From: Botryococcus braunii | Taxonomy: Eukaryota > Chlorophyta > Trebouxiophyceae | Direction of reading: 5' to 3' | Length of the DNA: 64,000 nt | Assembly: GCA_002005505.1 (NCBI GenBank) | Contig: KV908632.1 | Location: forward strand, 67,791 to 131,790 | Shown: positions 31,352 to 44,095 of the stretch, in pieces | Layout: every line of letters starts with the position of its first letter | Position numbering within the stretch: position 1 is the first letter of the stretch | The notes under the pieces: generated by a model | The model's input: the letters and a program-made list of their open reading frames with translations, nothing else | What the model was told of the DNA's origin: nothing | The model's database searches: none | Made by a program: the position numbers and the translations under genes

Positions 31352-32304
31352 TGCAGGTTCTGTTGCATCTTCTCGTCCGCCTCCTTCTTGAGGCAGTTCC
31401 TCTCAAAATGGCCTAGCTTGTTGCAGTAGCGGCAGCGCCTGTTGTCACGCCGGTCCCGTCCCTCCACCTTGGTCGATGAAGCTTGGCCCCCCTGGCCTCC
31501 AGCTTGGGTCTCCTGTGGGCTTGCAGTCCCTGGTGTGGTGGAGTAGGCTGGTGTGATGGCTGCCCTGGCCACAGAGGTGACTCTGGGGACCTGGTCGTTG
31601 AAGCCCAGTCCCTTGGCTGTGGTGGAGATGATCTCCCACAGTCCCTCCAGATCCTTCCCAGCAGATGAGGAGAACATCCCAGTCTCCTTCGCTTCCTCTG
31701 GCAGGCCCTTGATGATTGCCAGCTTAGCTTCTCTCTCCATGATGGAGTGCCCATTTCGCTTGAGTGCATGGAAGAGTGCCACCTTCCTGTTGTAGTAGTC
31801 CTCCAACGTTTCTGTCTCTCCCATGCTGGTGTGTAGGAGCTCCAGCCAGCGTGCTGTTACCTCCTGGTCTGCCCCTCCAGTAAAACGCTCTCGAACCCAC
31901 TGGTAGGCATTGGCTGCCACTTGCATTGCAGCCAGCTTGGCACCCCACGCCTTGGGGACGCTCTCAATCAGCATTAGGAGCGCTGCTGCATTCTCCTCTG
32001 TGTCTGGCATTGGAGCTTCAATGGCTGCCTTGCACCTTTTGAGGCCACAGGCTGCCACATATGCCAGATCCCAGAGTGGAAATTCCACTCCCTCTCTCTC
32101 CAGGGTCACTGGACATTTGACATTCGTGGTGACGACGCCACCGGTTTTCGTCATTGCGATGCACATCTCTCCACTCTGCGCAGTGGAGTTTGCTGGCTGG
32201 CTGGGTGATGCACTGATGGAGGAGCCAGACCCAGCTGATCCAGACTCCGTTGCAGTGCGCTTACTTCTCGTTTTCATGATCACTTGTCTGCTTCTAGTTT
32301 TCAT
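31352..32304 (-). pseudogene. Copia element F Gag, 3' truncated by element D
   Basis: Reads from an ATG at 32304 (MKTRSRQVIMKTRSKR, with a small internal duplication). It has a Copia-type gag region (FPLWDLAYVAACGLKRCK, then ETETLEDYYNRKVALFHAL and AIIKGLPEEAKE) and a CCHC knuckle (CRYCNKLGHFERNC). The frame runs into the element D LTR at 31351, so protease and everything after are missing. The gag organisation resembles that of element H at the right end of the window (MSQ/LEDY-type region, knuckle CNYCNKKGHYWRDC). Confidence 0.85.
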
Positions 32305-33500
32305 GATCAAGCCAGTTCTTCACTCCAAGCCTTAAATGACTTCCCCTGGAAGCACTTCTTCCTAGCTCTGACACTGAGTTGATCAGTCCCAGAAGTACTT
32401 CTGCTTTCCCAGCCCAGTTGCTATTGTACAACAATTCCTTCCAGCACTACAGAAGGAATATTTTTACGTGACTAGCTCGATATGTTTGAACGGCCAGACC
32501 TCACTCGTCAGTGAAGCTCGCAGTCTCGAAGCAGGGTCCGAAACCCCCTTTCTCCCTGGAAATCTGTCGTGCGCCACTGCAAGCTCAGCTTGGAAAGCGT
32601 GGGCCCATAACCTCAAGCATTTCTGCTTGCGGCGTCACCTACAGTGATGGCACGACGGCAGCGTCAGTTCGTAGCCTGTGGGAAAAACCGTCCACGCTAC
32701 AACGTTTCCAGGAACAGCACACAGCACTCTCCAACAGTAGAGGTTGGTCAAGGATACCAACATGCTTCGGACAAGTCTTACAAATGATGTTAACTGCTCT
32801 CACTCTTGCTAAAGACCACGTAACACTACGCCTTGCCTGATAGCAGAGTTCAGCACCAAAGAGGCCTTGCGATGTCTACTTTACGTCACTAGAATACAAT
32901 AATAGTTCATCAGTAACTCAGCAAGGTCTCTTTGTGATGTTTGTACAGTGAAACTATCTTACCGCCACAACGGTGGACTTCAACATAAGTCTCAATGAGG
33001 TCAAACATTCAGTGCGCTCTCGTCATGCACTCTCATCAATGCACACAGCAAGTAATATCTAACTGGTCTGAATGTTTGAGCACAATCATATCTGGAACGA
33101 CTTTGAGAATCCTAAACACACCTGCAGTGATGGCACGACGGCAGCGTCAGTTCGTAGCCTGTGGGAAAAACCGTCCACGCTACAACGTTTCCAGGAACAG
33201 CACACAGCACTCTCCAACAGTAGAGGTTGGTCAAGGATACCAACATGCTTCGGACAAGTACCGAGCCCAGGCTGCCCAGGGATGGCTCGGACTGCAGGGA
33301 TCCTAAAGTACTACCATACGTAATGTCTATTGAGAACGCATATCGTACAAGTCACGTGTTATGTCATTGAGGTATGAGTATGATCTATACCGTTCATAAA
33401 GGGCTATAAAGGCTATAGTTTACACTGCTGTTGATGGCATGTGACAGGGGATGTCACTAAGTACAGTATTGACCAATTCATTCAACAGATTTTCAAAGTA
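32305..33500 (-). repeat. Probable 5' LTR/leader of Copia element F with a 135-bp direct repeat
   Basis: No gene is supported. A 135-bp block (from CAGTGATGGCACGACGGCAG to TTCGGACAAGT on plus) occurs at 32642-32776 and again at 33125-33259, 483 bp apart and nearly identical. On the minus strand the upstream copy is followed by CTGCAGGTGTGTTTAG. A similar TGCAGGTGTGTTTAG follows the first repeat copy in Copia G2. The LTR limits could not be fixed. Confidence 0.6.
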
Positions 33501-34123
<623 letters not shown>

Positions 34124-34125
34124 AA

Positions 34126-35530
<1,405 letters not shown>

Positions 35531-35856
35531 CATCCCGAACCGGTGAGGGTACTTTTCGAGAGATGGTGGGCCTTTTGGGACCCTTTTGGGGCCAATGAGA
35601 TAGGTGAAAGCCTTTCTCAGAATGGAGAAAGCGGCGTGAGGCCCCCTCACTGAGGGGGAAGGGGGGGCCGGGGGGGGGGGGGGAGGAAAGGAAAGGAAGA
35701 TTACATCCAAAGACCAGCCACTAGGGCTGAAGAGGACGGCAGTACAATGAATGACCCATATCTAGCCAACTAAGGTCGCACAGCACCTGGGAGAGTGTTT
35801 AGCATAATGGCATCATCAAAACAGAATTTGTAGAATTTGGAATTGGAATATAAATC
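35531..35856. other. Unassigned sequence with G-rich tract
   Basis: No gene is seen. An unusually G-rich stretch lies at 35653-35693, with runs of up to about 14 G. Confidence 0.4.
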
Positions 35857-36702
35857 CCTGTGACTCACACTCTTTTAGAGTAAGTGAACCGTACCCAAAC
35901 AAAAGCTTGTAGAAGTGGACGAAACACGACCAAGCAAACGGGACAGGAGCTTGATAAGGGAACTCAAGACTTGTTACAATAACAACTAATCTAATGATGT
36001 TGCAATTACCTGTAACTCACACTCTTTTAGAGTAAGTGAACTGTACCCAAACTAAAGCTTGTAGAAGTGGACGAAACACGACCAAGCAAACGGGACAGGA
36101 GCTTGATAAGGGAACTCAAGACTAACTGACCCTTTGAGCACTTCCTATTTATACTAACTAGGGAGACTAAACATTTATTAGCCTCCTGACAGGTTTGCAA
36201 CTCCAGATCTTAAAAGCGTACGGGCACGATCAAGTTTGCATGCCATCAGTACTATGCACTGGAATTTCAATGTACATCATGATTCGACATAGTCGTCGAT
36301 GAACAGTGCGAATCTCGGTCGATGATAGTCTCGAATCTAAGTGACCCGGAACTTTAACTCACCACCGACACGAACCTCGAATCAAACACCAAAGACCGCA
36401 GGACTTAAAGTCTCACGATCGATGAGATCCGGAACAAGTATACCTTCGTAGAAAACTGGCAGAAAACAGGCCGAAATTGTACCAGGGCCTCTATAAACCA
36501 CTATGAGTGTCTTTTACCCTTAGTACCATACAGTACGAACACACCCAAGTGAGATATGACTGTACCTTATTGTTTATATGTATTATAAGTATTACAAACC
36601 CTTGAAATGAATTGATGTGGCTCACAAACATGCTAATATGAAATGACCCAACATGTTGAAGAAATACCTAAGGTATACATGTTAGTGTCCATTTTTCTAA
36701 CA
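35857..36702 (-). repeat. Copia remnant 3' LTR with a 114-bp internal direct repeat
   Basis: On the minus strand, a purine-rich tract (GAGGGGAGG) at about 36711-36703 is followed by TGTTAGAAAAATGG, a typical LTR start, at 36702. Further on, two near-identical blocks lie at 35857-35970 and 36012-36123 (shared CTCACACTCTTTTAGAGTAA ... GGGAACTCAAGACT). The outer LTR end is not certain. Confidence 0.6.
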
Positions 36703-36763
36703 CCTCCCCTCATGTGTAGGGAGAAACATCTCTCAGAAATATTGTTTGAAGGTAGGTCACAAC

Positions 36764-36976
36764 TTATTTAATACCTGCCATTGCTCTAAGCTTGGCAAAA
36801 ATGACCTTGGAAAGTACCTTGGTGAAGAAATCTGCAACAACATATGACCAAGTGCCTAATGCCTTCAATGAATTCATTTCATCTTGCATTGCACTAACCC
36901 ACTTGTCACTCTCGGGTGAATTTATTGCATCAATATATTTTGCTGGCTCAATAATCAGTGTGTCTTTTTGAACTTG
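36764..36976 (-). pseudogene. Copia pol remnant: RT start fused to RNase H end
   Basis: A 70-residue open frame. It starts with the conserved beginning of Copia RT (EPAKYIDAINSPESDKW, then AMQDEMNSLKALGTW). It passes without a break into the end of Copia RNase H (VADFFTKVLSKVIFAKLR) and stops at 36766-36764. All of the RT core and most of RNase H have been lost in a single in-frame deletion. The upstream part is cut by the E1 5' LTR at 36977. Confidence 0.85.
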
Positions 36977-38315
36977 TGTCGTGAAATGGCGTGTGGCTGT
37001 GACTGCAAGTGGACAATCAATAATTGTTGTGTTTATGATGCGAAACCGGTGGAAATATGATGCCGACGAAAGAGAGACATTTGACAGCTCGGAATCGAGT
37101 GGAAATTGTGATGGTACATGTTCATCCCATTGGGGAATAAGACCTAGAAAATGGGCAAGACCTTTTGCCCTGTGGCTCCTGATTTCTGGCCCCTTTCAAG
37201 GCCAATTAGGACCCTCAGGAAGTCCCGTGTTAGGGAGTACAGCCAGAAGTAGACATGGGCTTCAGACTGAATAGATTTACCTTCTCGTGGGTGCTGTGTG
37301 GTGTCGCCCCATGGAAGTGATCGGCACTTAAAGGCACCTACCGATAGATGCCGACGGATGTACCTGAACCTAAAGATTGATGATTTGGCAACTCTAAGCC
37401 GATCAAGACCGTTTCAGGTCTATTCCTAAAAGTTAGCTGCGTGAGAGCTACGCCGGTATACATGTGAAAGCGCCGGTTGTCTATATAAAGAGGGATGCCT
37501 CCCCCTCACAGTTACAGTGAGATTCCAGAAAGTATGGTTGTAAAAGGTTTGCCACAAAATCTGCCTCCTGTCCGGGCCGCGCCCCGATAGTGTGTTAATG
37601 AGTCCTGATTGAATGATCGTTGTTAGTCCCACCAAAGCAATACCTGCAGTGAAACCTGCCTGATTGTCTCATTTACGTAAGATTATCGAAAGTATTGAGC
37701 AACACCCCAGCAACAACTTTGTGCGAGTAACGTAGTACCATAAGACAAGGAGCCGTAATACCCACGCGGGGATCCGCAACGACGCCATCGAGTACGAGTA
37801 AGTGCAAACACTTTAGACGAGACCGAACATTAAATACAGTTATAAGCAACACTTAGGTGAAGCAACAGCACCTAGAACAAGCCGCACGTTCAGTGCCACG
37901 CACCCAAGCCGTAAGGAACAATCGTCCCAAGCCCTCGAGCCAAGGAAGAATAGATACAACCTTGAATAGCCTTGCAAGCTCGCCAAATATAGTTTTAGTA
38001 ATAACAGAACCGTGAAAGACGCAATCGTTTAAGTCCTCTCAACCGTAGCCGCACAGCTAGGTAGCCGCGCGCCTCACCGACTAAAATAGTCCGGCCAACC
38101 AGAAACAAGCCGGCCAGCCGAATCCGCAATCCGGAGCCTTTCCCCGGACCGTAAATCAATTATCACACCGTAACAGCTAGGTCTCAGGGCCGTAATCCCT
38201 GGGTAGCGATCCGACCAATCGATTCGAACCTACATTTATAACCCCGCAGCCCGACTGAATCTCGCTAACTAACCGAAAAATTTTGTGGGGGTACCGTTGG
38301 GCACGGAACCCTGTA
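36977..38315 (+). repeat. E1 5' LTR (A1 block)
   Basis: 1339 bp, TGTCGTGAAATGG to ...CACGGAACCCTGTA, followed at once by the PBS. TATA box TATATAAAG at 37482-37490. It lacks the AAGCACGCTACA end found on the solo LTR, so its inner end does not have the usual CA. A 98-codon open frame near the start (MKWRVAVTAS...) is shared by the LTR copies but has no recognisable function. Confidence 0.93.
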
Positions 38316-38333
38316 TGGCTGCACCGTCCAGGG
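38316..38333 (+). other. E1 primer-binding site
   Basis: TGGCTGCACCGTCCAGGG directly after the LTR. The related element E2 has TGGCGATCCGTCCAGGG at the same place. It differs from the TGGTATCGGCGA site of elements C, D and G2, so a different tRNA is implied; which one cannot be told here. Confidence 0.6.
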
Positions 38334-39232
38334 AGTTTTAGCGCGTAGACTTAGTCATCGCCTAGGCTCTGCGAATCTGACTCTTCTGCGCAGATTTGCC
38401 GTCTATATTGTACACAGACGTACCGTATTTCGAATCAGTTGAGCTTTGTCCACATATAGGACTGGGTATACCCCTTCAGGAGGGGCTTGATTACATTCCG
38501 TTTGTCGCAGGAACTAACAGCAAAAGCAACAGCAACGACCGTTTGGAGCGGAACCATACTTTAGGAAAGTTCAGTTTGAAGCACATCATCATCTGTACTG
38601 CAGAGTTAGTTGAGACAAAGTAATTGATTGTAGCACTTGATTTCTGTTTGTGTGAATCGTATCAACAGTAAAGACCTTAATTCTATATCCGCGATTGCTT
38701 GATTGTTTGTTTATCGAAATCTTTGCAGCCCCAAAGATCGCGGTAGTTGATACGCATCAGGAAGAATATATATTTGATCGATCTAAGCAATTGTAGAAGC
38801 AGTTGTTGTAGTATTTAAAGATCATTCATAGTACCTTTGAAAGGATTGACTTTATCATCTGGAAGTCCAAGGTTGGTGGTATGACCTTGGGGAGGTTTGA
38901 GATACTGCAACATTAGTAAAACAATACGTTAACTTTATAACTGCAGTGAACGTAATTAGCAGAAAGGAACCTCGTAATACCGAATTTACAATAGACTAGC
39001 ATTGCACGATTGCAACTAGGTTCGCGGAATGCCCCTTTAGGAGGGGTCTGATTACACTCCGTTTGTTGAACAGGCACCCCTGCAGCCAGCTAAAACAGCA
39101 GAATCAGCAATACAGTAAGTAGCAGTACCAGCCATATCTGACATTAATTTGTGTCGTGAACACACGAGCGTAATCTCTAATAGTGTGTTAGGCCATCTAG
39201 AGCGCAAGGCCTTGTTTGATTAAACAACTAGA
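38334..39232 (+). promoter_or_regulatory. E1 leader with a duplicated hairpin motif
   Basis: About 900 bases without a gene. A conserved motif with the hairpin CCCCT(T/C)AGGAGGGG-type core followed by TGATTACA(T/C)TCCGTTTG occurs at 38464-38514 and again at 39026-39074. E2 carries both copies at matching places in its own leader (58574-58624 and 58013-58060 on minus). Conservation in non-coding leader sequence suggests an RNA element, for example for packaging, dimerisation or translation; this is inference. Confidence 0.55.
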
Positions 39233-42200
39233 ATGGCAGACGTACAAACTCCTGTTCGTTTAGAATTTTTCTATGGAAAGCCCATAGAAGACCCTTTTCA
39301 GTGGCTTGAGTCCTTTGAGTTGTTTATTGAGATCAACCATGTTGTGGGCGATCGAGTTTTACGATTTGTCAAACACGCAATGCGTGAAGAAGCATATACC
39401 TGGTTTCGTGCAAATCAAGATGACTTTAATGACTGGGATGAATGCAAGGAGGCTTTTCTCGAAAGATTTGGCCTCGACGAGGACACCCTTATGGTGAAAC
39501 TAGACACATGCACACAACAATCCAATGAGACTGTTAGGAGTTATGCTGACAGATTTAGGAAATTAGTGGGTTACTTGCAGAACTCTCTGCCACCCAGAAT
39601 GATAACACAACTATTTGTTAAAGGTCTAGTACCACATCTACGTGAGAGGGTTCAAATGACCTACCCCGGCAAAGGAGCGTTAGCCGACATTATAAAATTG
39701 GCAGCTGATTATGAACAAACATTCGGACACGCGCCTTTAGGGGGCATGTATTCAAACCAGACCATAGAAGTGCCGGTGCGCGAGAGGATTGAGCAATGGA
39801 ATCGCCGCGCCGATGACAATGTGGATCAGCGTGCAGCACGCCCGCCGCCGCAGCAAAATCAGAGAGAGAACAATAGAGACAACAGAAATTGGCAGCGTCA
39901 GCGAGACTTTCCGGAGCGACGCAACCAGCAGCCAGCAGTACCGCCTAGACAGATTGCTCCAATCAACCCACCAAGGGAGGCACCTGCGCCAACCCCAATT
40001 AATGACATTGACACCCTCACAAGGGAGATGGAGAGACTACGAATTCAAATCGCAGAACTACAGCGACAGCCCACAGCCAACTTCACCAAGTTTGTGGAGC
40101 ATGAACAGCAACCCGAGCAACCGCCCCCGGAGCACGCCACAATAATGTATGATGGATTTACGGATCCTTTTCCCGTGTATCCTATATATGCCACTAAGAG
40201 GCCAGCAGAAAGTCCACCTGAAGCAAACCAACCGCTGCTTCGGCGCCGCCCCAACAATCTGGAGGACACTACAGTTGACCCAAGAAACATACCAAGGCCT
40301 GCCGCCCCTCGGCCTGCACCAGCTCAGAGACAACCAGTAGAACCTACAACACCAGCAGCACCCCCGCCTGCACCTGCAAGGGAGCCAGCAGCGCGTCCAC
40401 ACGTGGACCTTGGAGGATTGCCTCCCCTACCTAATGCCGCACGTCCCGCCGCCTACAGGAGACCAGTGGCCATCGCACCAGCAACGGCAGAACCCATACA
40501 GCAGATTAAAGGGCTTCCCATGAAGCTCACCGTACAAACCTACCTGAACCACATCAGCGAGGAGGAGTTCAACAAGTCAATCAAGGAGCTAAAGGAGTCC
40601 CGTGAGGAATTCCTGCGTGACAGACAGCGAGACCCGCCGCCAGCGAGAGCTACCAATGCGGAAGTTATCTACGTTTCTGGAGGGACCACCTCAACTAGCA
40701 GGACTGACAACGAGGAGTCACCTTCAACGCAAATGCCACAATCAAACCTGCAAAGGAATCCGGTGAACACTACTGTTGCCACCGTACCTATAATCATTAA
40801 TGACTTAGTATTTGAGGATGGCATCATTGATACTGGTGCCACAAACACAATGATTTCACAATCAGCCGCACGACAGTTAATTTTAATTGACCAGATTGAG
40901 CCTTCACGTCTTAGATACTCGTGTGCAGATGGGAAAATGTCCACTCCTTGGGGCATTATTCGCAAGCTCCCTGTAGGAGTTGAGGGCTTAGTAATACCAA
41001 TTGACGTATTTGTTAGTGGAGCGACTTCTTATGATGTACTTCTTGGAACAGATTGGCTTACTCAGGCTCACGCCGAGATAAGCTTCGCCAAGCAAGAGAT
41101 GTCTTTTCGAATAGAACCACAAATGATGGGGAGAGTTCCCATCACTGTCATGCCTGCCAGTAAAAGCAGCAACCGATATTGCGTCGCGAGAGTCCCAGGA
41201 ATAGATTTCGATGGTCCCGCGGGTCATCCCGCCGACCCAAGGGTACCTGGGGTACCCGGCCTACCGAACGAAATTTTAAACATTGAGAACGATCTGTCAG
41301 AAGAATCCCAGGAAGAAACAGACCTTTATTCCGGGAGTGAGGGAGAAATTCCTAGTACTGAACCCTCCGATGAGGAGGAAGAGTATTCGGAGGAGCATGA
41401 GGCTTTCTCTTCCGAAAGTGAGATTGAGATTTACAATGCGACAGTAAGCAACGAGGGTCGAGAGCTTGAGTTAGCAGCCCATCCTTACATGACTGAAGAT
41501 TGGATGTTAGAAACTAATATTTTTAGAGAAATTGAAACACAGTGGGGTCCTTTTGACCTCGACGCATGTTGTGATCTCCAAGGTCACAACTCTCAGTTAC
41601 CTTTGTTTTGGTCCGCTGAGGACGATTGTTTACAGCAGAGCTGGACCCATTTGAGTATATATTGCAACCCACCTTTTTCGATAATTGACAGAGTTGTGAA
41701 TCACTGCCTCGCGTGTTTCACCAGTAGTCCCTTTACCACTAGTGCAGTACTTGTGCTACCATGGTGGCCTTCTGCCCCTTGGTTTCCTACAGTAATGGAG
41801 CAATTTGAGATCATCAAACAATACCCTCCTGGTGTGCAGCTTTTCACAGCCCCGGGAGAGGACCCTGCAGGTCCGCGACGTCGTTATGGCCCTACCAGAT
41901 GGCCTGTCATAATTGTTCGTGTCCCCACCTCCCTTAGGAAGGAAGATCCTGGTATGCAGAAGTTGAGAGAGATAATAAATACTGAAAAGATGAAACAGGA
42001 CCCCGATCCCATGTTAAAAATCACCACCGGGATGCGAAAATTGGGTCCTATGAGAGAACAAGAGATTGAGAGATTAGTACAGGAGTACAAGGATGTATTC
42101 ACCCCAGGTATAGTACAAGAAAGAACCACCTTGATGCACCACCGCATAGACACTGGGGATGCGGTCCCCATTAAAACACGCCCTTATCGCTTGTCCCGTT

Positions 42201-44095
42201 CGGAGGATCAGGTGATCGAGGAAGAAGTTCACAAAATGCTAGAGGCTGGAGTGATAGTGCCTTCCAGCTCTCCTTGGTCTAGTTCGCCTGTGTTAGTAGG
42301 CAAGCCGGATGGCTCTGTCCGGTTTTGTATTGACTACCGTCCGTTAAATGCAGTTACCAGACGGGACAATTACCCCATGCCTAGGATAGATGAGACCCTA
42401 GATTCCTTAGGTCAGGGGTTGGAATACTTGAGTAAGATTGATTGCAAGTCAGCCTTCTGGTTGATACCAGTAGCCCCAGAGGACCGTGCAAAAACCGCTT
42501 TTACTACCAAAGAAGGTTTATTCGAGTTTGTATCAATGCCGTTCGGCTTGCGTAACGCCCCGGCTACGCTACAGAGATTTGTTAACACTCTGTTGCAAGA
42601 CTTAATAGGAAAGTGTTGTGTCATGTATCTAGATGACTGTTTGATATACAGCCGCACATTTGAGGACCACCTCACACATCTGAAATTAGTGCTTGAACGC
42701 TTCCATGCGGTGGGCTTTAGAGCCAACCCAGCCAAGTGTGAGTTATGTTGCAGTGAAGTGTTGTACTTAGGATACATTATTACGCCCCAAGGCATAAAGC
42801 CCAACCCTTCCAAGGTTGAGGCAGTACTCAACGCAGCACCGCCGACGAACGTTACCGAAGTCAGGTCCTTTCTGGGACTTGCAAACTACTACAGGAGATT
42901 TCTGCACAACATGGCCGCCATATCTGCCCCTTTGACGCGGCTCACGAAAAAGGGGGTTGTTTTCAACTGGACCACTGACTGCCAAGCCGCCTTCGAAGCC
43001 ATCAAGGCCATGCTAGTGGATGCGCCGCTTCTACGATACCCCGACTTCAACAAGAAATTCACGCTATATACTGACTGGCAGCCCGGAGCCGCCGCCGCTA
43101 TTCTGGGCCAGGAGCTCGAGGATGGTGACCATGTGATCGCATACGCCAGCAAAACTTTACAAGGAGCAGAGCTCAACTACTCTCCAACGGATGGGGAGCT
43201 GCTTGCCATAGTGTGGGCCGTGAAGCTATTCCGCCCCTACCTCTATGGAGTTCAATTTACTATAGTAACAGACCACAAAGCTTTAAAGTGGTTACTCACC
43301 ACACGCAATTTGTCCGGCAAGCTAGCACGATACGCCATCGAACTACAAGAATATGACTTTGACATCCAGCACCGCTCGGGGACCTTGCATGGGAATGTGG
43401 ACTGCCTTTCTCGTCTACGCCTAATGCCGCCCCCTGGAGAAGACTACAGTGAAGAGCCGCCGCCGCCGCCGCTAGAAGAAGAAAATAATGAGGAGAACCG
43501 CATGCACTGCTGCTACACCATGACCTTTGACAAGGAAAAAATGCCGCCTGCTGGAGACACAATGGACCTGGACCAACCTTACCAGCCACCCGCGCCCGAC
43601 ATCACCCAGCGCGGAGAGATAGTAACTTCACCAACCCTACGCCGCATGACGACCCCGGAGGATGATGCACCCCCTTCTAGGGGCTGCCTTCCGGAGATGA
43701 GAATTGAATCAACACAGGTTTATGACCTGCCGCCGCCTACTGAGACTTTATCTGGCCGTTCTGCCGCCCTGGCCAGCCAAGAACCTATGACTACACCGCG
43801 TACGCGTTTTGACAGCCCGCCGCTTATGGAGGATGTACCGTGCCAAGTATGCACGGGAAGAGATGATGAGGAGACCATGCTACTATGTGACCTCTGCAAC
43901 CACGGATACCACATCGACTGTTTGGAGCCTGCACTGGCCCGGGTACCCAGGGGACCCTGGCTATGCCCTTTATGTGACCAGATTGCAGATGCCGTCCCCA
44001 CTCGTGACATTGTGGACGATGAAGAAGTACTTGACTACCTAGCCGCCGACAAACGACACCGACCGGGACAAGCCGCAAGGATGCTAAGCGAATAG
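39233..44095 (+). CDS. E1 polyprotein: Gag, protease, Dam-like adenine methyltransferase, RT, RNase H, PHD finger (1620 aa)
   Basis: ATG at 39233 (MADVQTPVRLEFFYGKP). Gag domain about residues 1-170 (DPFQWLESFELFIEINHVV, then ETVRSYADRFRKLVGYL), then a long Pro/Arg/Gln-rich region without a CCHC knuckle. Protease IIDTGATNTM has Asp533. Residues about 756-905 resemble phage-type DNA N6-adenine methyltransferases of the Dam family: DWMLETNIF, GPFDLDACCD (774-781), FWSAEDDCLQQSW, YCNPPFS (catalytic NPPF 812-815) and VLVLPWWP. RT follows with MYLDDCLIYS (Asp1134-Asp1135), RNase H (LYTDWQPGAAAAIL, TDHKALKWLL), then a PHD finger about 1537-1581 (CQVC, LCDLCNHGYHIDC, WLCPLC). The frame ends at 44095 where integrase continues in the -1 frame. 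A methyltransferase between protease and RT is most unusual for a DDE-integrase element. Confidence 0.93.
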   Translation: MADVQTPVRLEFFYGKPIEDPFQWLESFELFIEINHVVGDRVLRFVKHAMREEAYTWFRANQDDFNDWDECKEAFLERFGLDEDTLMVKLDTCTQQSNETVRSYADRFRKLVGYLQNSLPPRMITQLFVKGLVPHLRERVQMTYPGKGALADIIKLAADYEQTFGHAPLGGMYSNQTIEVPVRERIEQWNRRADDNVDQRAARPPPQQNQRENNRDNRNWQRQRDFPERRNQQPAVPPRQIAPINPPREAPAPTPINDIDTLTREMERLRIQIAELQRQPTANFTKFVEHEQQPEQPPPEHATIMYDGFTDPFPVYPIYATKRPAESPPEANQPLLRRRPNNLEDTTVDPRNIPRPAAPRPAPAQRQPVEPTTPAAPPPAPAREPAARPHVDLGGLPPLPNAARPAAYRRPVAIAPATAEPIQQIKGLPMKLTVQTYLNHISEEEFNKSIKELKESREEFLRDRQRDPPPARATNAEVIYVSGGTTSTSRTDNEESPSTQMPQSNLQRNPVNTTVATVPIIINDLVFEDGIIDTGATNTMISQSAARQLILIDQIEPSRLRYSCADGKMSTPWGIIRKLPVGVEGLVIPIDVFVSGATSYDVLLGTDWLTQAHAEISFAKQEMSFRIEPQMMGRVPITVMPASKSSNRYCVARVPGIDFDGPAGHPADPRVPGVPGLPNEILNIENDLSEESQEETDLYSGSEGEIPSTEPSDEEEEYSEEHEAFSSESEIEIYNATVSNEGRELELAAHPYMTEDWMLETNIFREIETQWGPFDLDACCDLQGHNSQLPLFWSAEDDCLQQSWTHLSIYCNPPFSIIDRVVNHCLACFTSSPFTTSAVLVLPWWPSAPWFPTVMEQFEIIKQYPPGVQLFTAPGEDPAGPRRRYGPTRWPVIIVRVPTSLRKEDPGMQKLREIINTEKMKQDPDPMLKITTGMRKLGPMREQEIERLVQEYKDVFTPGIVQERTTLMHHRIDTGDAVPIKTRPYRLSRSEDQVIEEEVHKMLEAGVIVPSSSPWSSSPVLVGKPDGSVRFCIDYRPLNAVTRRDNYPMPRIDETLDSLGQGLEYLSKIDCKSAFWLIPVAPEDRAKTAFTTKEGLFEFVSMPFGLRNAPATLQRFVNTLLQDLIGKCCVMYLDDCLIYSRTFEDHLTHLKLVLERFHAVGFRANPAKCELCCSEVLYLGYIITPQGIKPNPSKVEAVLNAAPPTNVTEVRSFLGLANYYRRFLHNMAAISAPLTRLTKKGVVFNWTTDCQAAFEAIKAMLVDAPLLRYPDFNKKFTLYTDWQPGAAAAILGQELEDGDHVIAYASKTLQGAELNYSPTDGELLAIVWAVKLFRPYLYGVQFTIVTDHKALKWLLTTRNLSGKLARYAIELQEYDFDIQHRSGTLHGNVDCLSRLRLMPPPGEDYSEEPPPPPLEEENNEENRMHCCYTMTFDKEKMPPAGDTMDLDQPYQPPAPDITQRGEIVTSPTLRRMTTPEDDAPPSRGCLPEMRIESTQVYDLPPPTETLSGRSAALASQEPMTTPRTRFDSPPLMEDVPCQVCTGRDDEETMLLCDLCNHGYHIDCLEPALARVPRGPWLCPLCDQIADAVPTRDIVDDEEVLDYLAADKRHRPGQAARMLSE

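Noticed and set aside
36981..37274. 98-codon ORF in the family E LTR, also seen at 5228-5476 and 45545-45883
   Set aside because: Shared because the LTRs are copies; the reading frame changes between copies and no family is recognised.
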